DNA of 22,556 bases from a virus. The DNA is taken from positions 1-22,556 of IMG/VR virus record IMGVR_UViG_3300018062_000110. One strand, 5' to 3'. Every line of letters begins with the position of its first letter. Position 1 is the stretch's first letter. Under the pieces are notes generated by a model that was given only the letters and a program-made list of their open reading frames with translations, searched no databases and was not told the DNA's origin. Of the stretch, positions 14,966 to 20,505 are shown one piece after another. The position numbers and the translations under genes are program-made.

Positions 14966-15280
14966 ATGCGTGGAATCGAAGAGACTTCCAACACCTTCAG
15001 ATACCGAGTAAAGGACCCGTCCGTCTTTGACAAGTTCCGTGTCAAGGAGATCGGCAGCGGCGAAGTCAAGGTCACGGTAGGTCGGGTGAAAGGCACAAAC
15101 CGCTGGGAAGTCCAGAACTACATTTTCGACAAGACGAGGTTCGAAAAGCCCGAGCAGGTTCGCAGCTGGCTTGACAAACACCTCAAAGGCCAGATCCAGA
15201 CATTGCTCGATTTCAAAGCTTGGAACGAGTACCGCCGCAGAGCTATAAATGCCTTCGTACAGATCTCGAACGTTGAGTAG
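14966..15280 (+). CDS. conserved-looking small protein of the head operon
   Basis: A 104-residue soluble protein. The first part is strand-rich (TFRYRVKDPSVFDKFRVKEI, then GEVKVTVGRVKG and WEVQNYIFDK) and the second helical (EQVRSWLDKHLKGQIQTLLD). The pattern of an F-R-x-R-V-x-x-P opening, a glycine-rich second hairpin, then Q-x-Y-x-F-D-K and a W-containing helix reminds me of short proteins placed near portal and protease genes in tailed viruses, but I cannot name the family. It begins 4 bases after the preceding stop, so it belongs to the portal operon, and is convergent with the gene ending at 15349. The gap 15281-15348 has a small hairpin (AATCT-TC-AGATT). Confidence 0.7.
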   Translation: MRGIEETSNTFRYRVKDPSVFDKFRVKEIGSGEVKVTVGRVKGTNRWEVQNYIFDKTRFEKPEQVRSWLDKHLKGQIQTLLDFKAWNEYRRRAINAFVQISNVE

Positions 15281-15348
15281 AATCTAACGATTCTTACGTT
15301 GGAAAATTATTAGGCCGAATCTTCAGATTGGGTGGCACGCTTGTTAAT

Positions 15349-16317
15349 CTACGTCCTTCGTTTGAATGGGTTGAGGCTGAATCTGGATTTTTTCGCCTGA
15401 GCTTCCGCTTCGTATTCTGCTTTTATTGCTTCTACCCTTTTCACTATTGACTTTACCCTTTCGGTCTCTCTTTCAACTTGCTCCTTTAACTCTGGGTGTT
15501 TCTCAAAATCTTCTTGCACCAATCTATCTAGTGTGTGTGCAAATGGTTTTTTTAGCCGCGGGTTTGGCGCGGGGTCGTCTCCATATAACCAAAGAAACTC
15601 ACGTTTGTTAAGTTTCTCATAGGCGCGTGCGCAGGCTTCAGCGGTTGAGGGACTTTCGTTGCTCTTGTCAAAAACTACTTCAAAATTGGATACATAATAT
15701 AAGCGATTTAACTCAGAGATCCTCTGTCGGCTTATACCTTTTAAACGACCGCTGGTAGCATCATAGCCAAAATCCTTTGCTGACTTGAGTTCTTTCGATA
15801 AGGCCTTCGGTAAAGCGCCGCGTGCCCATAGCTCCACTCTTCTTTCTGGTGTTAATTCTCTGAGGACCTGTTCGAGTTTCTGTTCGTTTTCCAATTCTTT
15901 TTGAAGTTTGCCCGTCTGACCATCGATAACTTGAGCAGCCTCTTCCTGGTTTGTTAACTTTCCTGCTCTGCTTGAGGGATCGTTTTGCGTCTTGCACCTC
16001 GGACAAACCCACGTGACATTGCTGTCTGAAACTCTCAACTCATAACTGCATGATGTACATTTCACGACGACCATACGTGGTTCTAGGCTTTCTATGGACT
16101 GGAACTTGGCTATGATTTGCTGACATGGGTTGAACATGTATGTGCTTGGATTCATTGTCACATCGATCAGCTTGTAACCATACTCTTTTGCCGCTATTTC
16201 CATGTAACTCTGAGCTAGGCCGGTCATCGTACCAAAGGCCTTCTGCGTCACGATAACAATTTTCTCGTTGTTGGCTCTAGCTTCCTTGAACGTTTGACGA
16301 TGATTTGACCCTTCCAT
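15349..16317 (-). CDS. zinc-ribbon and coiled-coil protein on the opposite strand of the head module
   Basis: The 322-residue protein starts with an alpha/beta-like segment (EKIVIVTQKAFGTMTGLAQS, then YGYKLIDVTMNPSTYMFNP), continues with a zinc ribbon at about 86-110 (VVKCTSCSYELRV, then TWVCPRCKTQN), a charged helical region, a middle part with GYDATSGRLKGISRQRISEL, which looks like a DNA-binding or site-recognition element, and ends in a long coiled coil and a basic tail. No family recognised. It interrupts the plus-strand head operon, sits tail-to-tail with the small gene ending at 15280 and head-to-head with the prohead protease gene. ATG 16317 has GTGGGAAC upstream; a TTTTTTAA TATA-like patch near 16372-16379 is about 60 bases away. 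Probably a regulator or host-takeover protein rather than a virion part. Confidence 0.75.
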   Translation of the reverse strand: MEGSNHRQTFKEARANNEKIVIVTQKAFGTMTGLAQSYMEIAAKEYGYKLIDVTMNPSTYMFNPCQQIIAKFQSIESLEPRMVVVKCTSCSYELRVSDSNVTWVCPRCKTQNDPSSRAGKLTNQEEAAQVIDGQTGKLQKELENEQKLEQVLRELTPERRVELWARGALPKALSKELKSAKDFGYDATSGRLKGISRQRISELNRLYYVSNFEVVFDKSNESPSTAEACARAYEKLNKREFLWLYGDDPAPNPRLKKPFAHTLDRLVQEDFEKHPELKEQVERETERVKSIVKRVEAIKAEYEAEAQAKKSRFSLNPFKRRT

Positions 16318-16404
16318 CTTGTTCCCACTTTTTGGTCGTTAAGAGATGTCCCCCAAGGTAACTATCGACCGCGGATTAAAAAATGTATTGAACTAAAGTA
16401 GTGT

Positions 16405-16418
16405 TGCAAACCTTTGCA
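16405..16418. promoter_or_regulatory. dyad symmetry between divergent genes
   Basis: TGCAAA-CC-TTTGCA is a perfect 6-base dyad with a 2-base spacer in the 206-base gap between the minus-strand zinc-ribbon gene and the protease gene. It lies just upstream, on the plus side, of the AT-rich patch ATTAAAAAATG (16375-16385). It is a likely operator for control of one or both directions. Confidence 0.45.
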
Positions 16419-16471
16419 CTGTTATCCCGAGTACTGAAATCTACTAGATAGCTGGCAGAAAAAACACGTGT

Positions 16472-16494
16472 ACAGGCTCAGTGAAGAAGCCTGT
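16472..16494 (+). repeat. hairpin in the leader of the protease gene
   Basis: ACAGGCT and AGCCTGT form 7 perfect pairs around a 9-base loop, extendable by G-T pairs, and directly follow the palindrome ACACGTGT (16464-16471). It ends 30 bases before ATG 16524. It could be an RNA control element or a DNA-binding site. Confidence 0.45.
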
Positions 16495-16523
16495 GTGATG
16501 AAGTAAATCAAGTGATCTGAGGA

Positions 16524-17669
16524 ATGCAGCTCCGATATTTTGTGCCTTTCAAAGCGCAGCAGAGCGTTGACGCACAGTATGCGCTGAAGGAGAAGCTTTT
16601 GAATATTGAAGGCGAGGTTATTGATGACTCTGTTAACCTGAATAAATGGCAGGTTCCGGCTGAGGATCTTGACTTCTTTGTGTCGTCCCTCATAGGTGCG
16701 CAACTTCGAATCGATCATGCAGAGAGCGCTATGGCAGTCATTGGCAAGGTCCCAGAAGGCAAGAGGGAGGGCAATACTGTACGTTTTCGTGCTGAGATTG
16801 GTGATGAAGCGATAATCGAGAAGGTCCTGCGCGGCTATTTATCCCATGTCAGCGTTCAGGTTGACAGTGACAATATCGAGTGCTCGCGTTGTAAGCGCCC
16901 AACACGCAAAGAGGGAGTTTTGATCCATCTCTGTCCAAATGCTTGGGAGATCGTTCATAGACCCAAAGTTCGCGAGCTCAGCATCGTGGCCAGCCCAGCG
17001 TACAAGAACACTACTTTTGCTCCATTAGGCTTCGCCGCTGCCATGAATGAGGATCAGTGGAGCGCAGTTTCACAGTTACTTAACGGTAACAAGGATGTGG
17101 GATCTAGACGGGAGTCGCAAGATCCTGAAAATAAACTAGAAGGCAAACAAATGGAGGTGAAGCGCTTGTCTGGACAAAATGCTCAGCAAGAGGCTTCTCC
17201 GCACAAAACACAAGTTGTTCCTCTTGGCCAAGGCGAATCAGCGCCCACACAAGTAACATACCAAGACCTGATGAATCAAGTGACATCACTGCAGAAACAG
17301 ATGGGTGCCAGCGACGCCTCAGATAGTGAGATCGACACTTTGAACAAGAAGGTCGCCGAACTCGAAGGCGAACTAGCCAAACGAGCAAAGAAGTCAGAGT
17401 TGAGCAGGCGTGTCGCGGAACTTGGCAGGAAACTCTCATCTGAAGCAGAAGAAGGCGAAGAAGACGGAGACGGAGATGGGAACGGTGGGCCTAAACCAAA
17501 TGGTCCTATAGACGTTGTTTCTGAAGAAGGGAAGAGAGCGAAGAAAGCGACAGGTAAAGGCGTGGTCGCTATCGAAGAAGTTGACAAGAGCGGACTGAAG
17601 GGACCAGAGTATGACTGGTTCAGCAAGGACCTGTTGAAGGCTGCTAGTCAACTGCCAGGCTTCAAGTAA
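16524..17669 (+). CDS. prohead protease fused to scaffold-like C-terminus
   Basis: The 381-residue product starts with a herpes/HK97-type capsid protease of about 170 residues: LNIEGEVIDDS, the histidine in LRIDHAESAMAVIGKV (H65), the serine candidate in LSHVSVQV (S110) and the ELSIVASPAY strand (E151) before APLGF. A small zinc-binding-like insert sits between them (C120, C123, H135, C137). From about residue 175 the chain becomes glutamine-, lysine- and glutamate-rich with coiled coil (SEIDTLNKKVAELEGELAKR) and an acidic linker, the character of an internal scaffold. Such fusions guide capsid assembly, then digest themselves and the scaffold. GTGATC, complementary to archaeal 16S rRNA, lies 6 bases before the ATG. 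It is directly followed by decoration and capsid genes, as expected. Confidence 0.85.
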   Translation: MQLRYFVPFKAQQSVDAQYALKEKLLNIEGEVIDDSVNLNKWQVPAEDLDFFVSSLIGAQLRIDHAESAMAVIGKVPEGKREGNTVRFRAEIGDEAIIEKVLRGYLSHVSVQVDSDNIECSRCKRPTRKEGVLIHLCPNAWEIVHRPKVRELSIVASPAYKNTTFAPLGFAAAMNEDQWSAVSQLLNGNKDVGSRRESQDPENKLEGKQMEVKRLSGQNAQQEASPHKTQVVPLGQGESAPTQVTYQDLMNQVTSLQKQMGASDASDSEIDTLNKKVAELEGELAKRAKKSELSRRVAELGRKLSSEAEEGEEDGDGDGNGGPKPNGPIDVVSEEGKRAKKATGKGVVAIEEVDKSGLKGPEYDWFSKDLLKAASQLPGFK

Positions 17670-17680
17670 GGCGATTCAAG

Positions 17681-18118
17681 ATGTCTCAAACTTTTTCAAC
17701 GGGTCCATTTCCACAGTTTGACGCTAGTGGCGCTACGGGCGCTCTCATAGCAGACCGATTCATTAACTCTTTCATCGCGGGCGAAGTCTTGGATCAGACG
17801 GTGGGCGGTCCTGGATTGGCTGTTTACTTGTCTGCGGCTTTTACCGTGAAAAGAACGAACGCTGCGAACATGACGACTTTTATCGGCATAACGATGACGA
17901 AGCAGTCAAACGTTGGAGGCAAAGTAACAGTGCTCTGCAGAGGCATGACGAGGGCGAAAGCCTTCGGCTCAATCTCAGTAGGGGATCAGTTGACGACGGG
18001 TCCACCTTCGCAGCCAGGTTCAGTGCAGACAGACAACACGAGCAAAAACTCAACGATAGTCGGCATGGCTTTGCAGGCGATCAGCAGCGGCGCCACGGGC
18101 ATCATCATTTTGTGGTAG
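17681..18118 (+). CDS. DUF2190-like capsid decoration protein
   Basis: The 145-residue, small-residue-rich protein has the repeating strand pattern of DUF2190/capsid-cement proteins: FIGITMTKQSNVGGKVTVLC, FGSISVGDQLTTGPPSQPGS, then NSTIVGMALQAISSGATGII ending in IILW. These proteins bind the outside of the capsid lattice and stiffen it. It begins 11 bases after the protease/scaffold gene and ends 11 bases before the major capsid gene, the common order for decoration proteins. AAGGCGAT, one mismatch from the consensus, precedes the ATG. There is no signal peptide; it acts after assembly in the cytosol. Confidence 0.82.
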   Translation: MSQTFSTGPFPQFDASGATGALIADRFINSFIAGEVLDQTVGGPGLAVYLSAAFTVKRTNAANMTTFIGITMTKQSNVGGKVTVLCRGMTRAKAFGSISVGDQLTTGPPSQPGSVQTDNTSKNSTIVGMALQAISSGATGIIILW

Positions 18119-18129
18119 GGTGACAAACA

Positions 18130-19023
18130 GTGAGCTTCTATCGAGATGCTCTAACGTGGGTTGACACGGCCGGAATTGGCTATCCAGCTTTGCATCAGAA
18201 GCTGGTTGAGCTCACTATGCCGGCGTTGGTCGTCAAACAGTTACTACCCGAAGTGCCACTCGTCGCGGGCAAATCATTCACCATAGCGAAGCAGAAAGGC
18301 AGCCGCAGCGTCGGAATTAGCGAAATCACAGAAGGCGCCGAGATCCCGCTTGACTTTACGCCCTACTCGTACGTGAACGTTATTCCTTACAAGAAGGGTC
18401 TGCGCGAGAGGATCAGCCGAGAAAACATCGAAGACCTGTACATCCCCGTCATAGAAGACCAATTGCGACGTCTAGCGCGACGTATGGCTTACGCAATTGA
18501 CCTGGACTGCATGACAGCGATCGCATCGGCTGCAGGATCCGCGGGCACTGCAACTGGTAAATCATTGTCAGCAACCGGTACAGAGTTCACGATAGCCGGA
18601 GGCTTGGGCACTAAAGACATACTGAGCGGCAAGGCTCTGATCGAAAGCTATAACGCCATACCAGACTCGATTATCCTAAACCCCATAAATGCGCGTGACA
18701 TGTACTACTTGCCACAATTCAGCCTTTACGGGGAATATGGGGAAGCGATCGTGAAGGGCGGGTTCATCGGAACTGTCTACAACATGCGCGTCTACGTGAC
18801 AACGGTGTGCTCGGCCGGGTCGGCGTACATTCTCAGCACAGGCCAAAACGTTTCGGCGGCTTATGCTCCCCTTGGCTTCTTTGTTATCAAACGACCTTTG
18901 ATGACTGACATCCAGGTGCAGAAAGAGTTCGACAGCATAGACGTTATGCTTACCACGAGGTTCAGTCCCGTCGTGATGTGCGGTGAATTTGTGTGCAAGA
19001 AGATCGGGCTTAACACAAGCTAA
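18130..19023 (+). CDS. major capsid protein, HK97 fold
   Basis: The 297-residue product sits after protease and decoration genes and reads as an HK97-type capsid protein: an N-terminal arm (MSFYRDALTWVDTAG), a strand pair with KSFTIAKQKGSRSVGISEIT, then the E-loop-like GAEIPLDFTPYSYVNVIPYK and the long spine helix IPVIEDQLRRLARRMAYAID, followed by A-domain strands (NPINARDMYYLPQFSLYGEY) and the closing segment LMTDIQVQKEFDSIDVMLTT. It lacks a long cleavable N-terminal domain, consistent with scaffold being supplied by the protease gene. GTG 18130 is set by GGGTGA (18118-18123), 6 bases upstream. A T-rich stretch follows the stop, so this is probably the last gene of the most strongly expressed unit. 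Confidence 0.9.
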   Translation: MSFYRDALTWVDTAGIGYPALHQKLVELTMPALVVKQLLPEVPLVAGKSFTIAKQKGSRSVGISEITEGAEIPLDFTPYSYVNVIPYKKGLRERISRENIEDLYIPVIEDQLRRLARRMAYAIDLDCMTAIASAAGSAGTATGKSLSATGTEFTIAGGLGTKDILSGKALIESYNAIPDSIILNPINARDMYYLPQFSLYGEYGEAIVKGGFIGTVYNMRVYVTTVCSAGSAYILSTGQNVSAAYAPLGFFVIKRPLMTDIQVQKEFDSIDVMLTTRFSPVVMCGEFVCKKIGLNTS

Positions 19024-19036
19024 ACAAGCGGAATTC

Positions 19037-19063
19037 GTTTTTTCTCTCTTTTTCTCCCTTTCT
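19037..19063 (+). terminator. T-rich terminator after the capsid gene
   Basis: Within 15 bases of the capsid stop there are TTTTTT (19038-19043), TTTTT (19049-19053) and further pyrimidines without a strong hairpin, the usual form of an archaeal intrinsic terminator. An AT-rich patch CTTAAAATC follows at 19075-19083, possibly the next promoter. Confidence 0.65.
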
Positions 19064-19094
19064 TAGTCTCAGTTTCTTAAAATCAAACTATTAA

Positions 19095-19574
19095 ATGGAA
19101 GGAATAGGTTTGAGTGTCGCGTTTGTAGCTTATTCGGATATTCAGAACGAGCTTAACGCTACGTTTGACGCTTCAACCAGCACATACACTGTTTTCGGCC
19201 TAGCGGTTGGTCAAGCGGCTTTTCAGGCGCACGTGGACTTCGCAAACCTTTATGTCAATTCAATTGTCGGGCAGAACCTGTTGACGACGGATCCAAGGTA
19301 CAACTGGGCGAAGATGACGGCCATAAACTTGGCTTGTCTGCGTGTCCTGGTTGCTGCGTCTGGCGGGCTGATGCTTGGCGGCTTTGACTATCGCTTGGGC
19401 GATTTGTATGTTATGAAGGCGAATGTCAGCAAGCTTGCCTTCCAGACTGCGGTACAGCGTTATCAGACGGATTTGGTAAAGATATTGCTGAATTTCGCAA
19501 CTCCGGTGATGACGGCGGATGCGCAAGCTGCCGGCGATGTGCCCACTTACCGAGGCGGGTTAATCTCGCCATGA
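19095..19574 (+). CDS. probable head-tail connector (adaptor-type) protein
   Basis: A 159-residue soluble helical protein directly after the capsid gene, the usual place of the gp6/gp15-type adaptor that binds the portal ring. YSDIQNELNATFDASTSTYT opens the chain, then helices AFQAHVDFANLYVNSIVG and MTAINLACLRVLVAAS and a final helix AFQTAVQRYQTDLVKILLNF; size and helix content fit, but there is no diagnostic motif. ATG 19095 has no ribosome site. An alternative TTG at 19110 (MSVAFVAYS) has GGAAGGA about 6 bases upstream. Its stop overlaps the next start (ATGA), beginning a chain of four overlapping small genes. The identification is by position. Confidence 0.6.
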   Translation: MEGIGLSVAFVAYSDIQNELNATFDASTSTYTVFGLAVGQAAFQAHVDFANLYVNSIVGQNLLTTDPRYNWAKMTAINLACLRVLVAASGGLMLGGFDYRLGDLYVMKANVSKLAFQTAVQRYQTDLVKILLNFATPVMTADAQAAGDVPTYRGGLISP

Positions 19575-19726
19575 TGAAAGTTAAGCGTGAAGAAAGGGCT
19601 GAGAAGGCTGCAGTGTGCTATTGGGGTATTTACTGCGGCCACGCGATTTTCACTAATACGTTAGGCGTTTATCACTGTCCCTTTGGCGGCTGCTGCTTCA
19701 AACAAGTCGAGAGCGTGAAGAAATGA
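19571..19726 (+). CDS. 51-residue cysteine-rich zinc-binding protein
   Basis: A short gene starting at ATG 19571 and ending at TGA 19724-19726. Both ends overlap neighbours by ATGA (19571-19574 and 19723-19726), which strongly supports it as a real coding unit despite its size. The product has a charged N-terminus (MMKVKREERAEKA) and then C-x5-C-G-H, followed after about 12 residues by HCPFGGCCF, able to bind zinc. No family is recognised. The coupling with connector-type genes suggests a small assembly factor or nucleic-acid-binding protein made in step with the neck proteins. Confidence 0.7.
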   Translation: MMKVKREERAEKAAVCYWGIYCGHAIFTNTLGVYHCPFGGCCFKQVESVKK

Positions 19727-19920
19727 TTGACGATAGAATTCTTGAACTTAAAAGTCAAATTTTCGAGTTTCTGGCAGAGTGTTTTAGTATGTGCAGGGCT
19801 TGTGAAACTCCTGTTCCTTTTCGGTGCGGAATATGCCGAGTTAACGCGGTGGTTGAAAGACTAGAACGTTTATATGACGAGTTAAAATCACTGCAACAAG
19901 AGTTGAAAAGCTGTGAGTGA
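19723..19920 (+). CDS. 65-residue zinc-finger and coiled-coil protein
   Basis: A short protein with an amphipathic helix (DRILELKSQIFEFLAECF), a C-x2-C...C-x2-C cluster (MCRACETPVPFRCGICR) and a second leucine/glutamate-rich helix (VERLERLYDELKSLQQEL). It looks like a helical hairpin closed by zinc and probably forms a dimer. It overlaps the preceding gene by 4 bases and the following one by 8. It might be an assembly chaperone or regulator; nothing more specific can be read. Confidence 0.65.
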   Translation: MIDDRILELKSQIFEFLAECFSMCRACETPVPFRCGICRVNAVVERLERLYDELKSLQQELKSCE

Positions 19921-20131
19921 TAGCTTAGGCACTGTGCAGAGCGCGGTTTCTGCAGGGTCGGGTGTTCTTGATTTTAGTGTTCCTTGGAGACTTAAGGGAA
20001 AGACGTTGTATAATGGTAATTTTGTGGTCGCGAAGGTTGAGGGCCAGAAGCTTGTACTGTCAAGCATGGAGCTGCAGAATTACATAAACGCCGGCTACGA
20101 TGCTGAAGTTCTCGGCTACATGCGAGAATAA
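19913..20131 (+). CDS. 72-residue hypothetical protein
   Basis: A small soluble protein, mostly strands (GVLDFSVPWRLKGKTLYNGN then FVVAKVEGQKLVLSSMELQN) with a final short helix and turn (YINAGYDAEVLGYMRE). It starts with GTG 19913 inside the end of the preceding gene, so translation is coupled. No family recognised. The stop TAA (20129-20131) lies in the first copy of a repeated palindrome. Possibly a small virion or neck-associated part, by position only. Confidence 0.6.
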   Translation: MSDSLGTVQSAVSAGSGVLDFSVPWRLKGKTLYNGNFVVAKVEGQKLVLSSMELQNYINAGYDAEVLGYMRE

Positions 20132-20145
20132 CAATTTCTGTTAAG
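20128..20145. repeat. palindromic repeat, copy 1
   Basis: The core TAACA-ATTTC-TGTTA (within 20128-20145) overlaps the TAA stop of the plus-strand gene ending at 20131. A near-identical second copy lies 45 bases further on. It may be a two-way terminator or an operator. Confidence 0.55.
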
Positions 20146-20172
20146 TGAACGAATGGAACTTCATCAGCCTGT

Positions 20173-20189
20173 ATAACAATTTTTGTTAT
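20173..20189. repeat. palindromic repeat, copy 2
   Basis: ATAACAATTTTTGTTAT is a perfect hairpin (7-base arms, TTT loop). It overlaps the TAA stop (20186-20188) of the minus-strand zinc-ribbon gene and shares ATAACAATTTYTGTTA with copy 1. Both genes end in GAA TAA CAA when read on their own strand. Confidence 0.6.
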
Positions 20190-20386
20190 TCAACATTATA
20201 GCGACGCATATTCATATGCGATAATTCTCTGTCAGTCAGGAATTCTACGACAACTTTGGTGCATCTGGGGCAGTGCACATGGTATCCGTAGGCATACCCT
20301 TTACCGCCACTGGCAAGGGCGTCTTTCTTGGGAAATCGATAGCCGCAACATTTGCATTGAAACGTGTCGTCTCTCGATCTTGCCAT
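20186..20386 (-). CDS. 66-residue zinc-ribbon protein
   Basis: The product MARSRDDTFQCKCCGYRFPK continues with a glycine-rich linker and VHCPRCTKVVVEFL, a clear C-x2-C...C-x2-C zinc ribbon with a short acidic/basic tail. The frame is open to ATG 20521, but that extension overlaps the next plus-strand gene and is not family-like; ATG 20386 has AGAAGGGGG just upstream and a TATA-like TCTTATTA (20411-20418) about 29 bases away. It is convergent with the preceding small genes and divergent from the large neck gene. Possibly a transcription regulator of late genes; no named family. Confidence 0.7.
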   Translation of the reverse strand: MARSRDDTFQCKCCGYRFPKKDALASGGKGYAYGYHVHCPRCTKVVVEFLTDRELSHMNMRRYNVE

Positions 20387-20408
20387 ATTCCCCCTTCTTG
20401 CCGCTTCA

Positions 20409-20420
20409 CCTAATAAGATT
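20409..20420. promoter_or_regulatory. AT-rich core element between divergent genes
   Basis: CCTAATAAGATT reads as TATA-like TCTTATTA on the minus strand, about 29 bases before ATG 20386, and could also serve the plus strand, where it would give a leader of about 65 bases before ATG 20506. A GC spike with the near-palindrome GCGCGCAGCGCGC (20434-20446) lies just downstream on the plus side. Confidence 0.35.
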
Positions 20421-20505
20421 TGACAGCTTAGTCGCGCGCAGCGCGCTCGAGAATCCACGAACCCTGACAGCGAGACAGACGAGAGAGTTAAAGTGAAGTG
20501 AGAAC

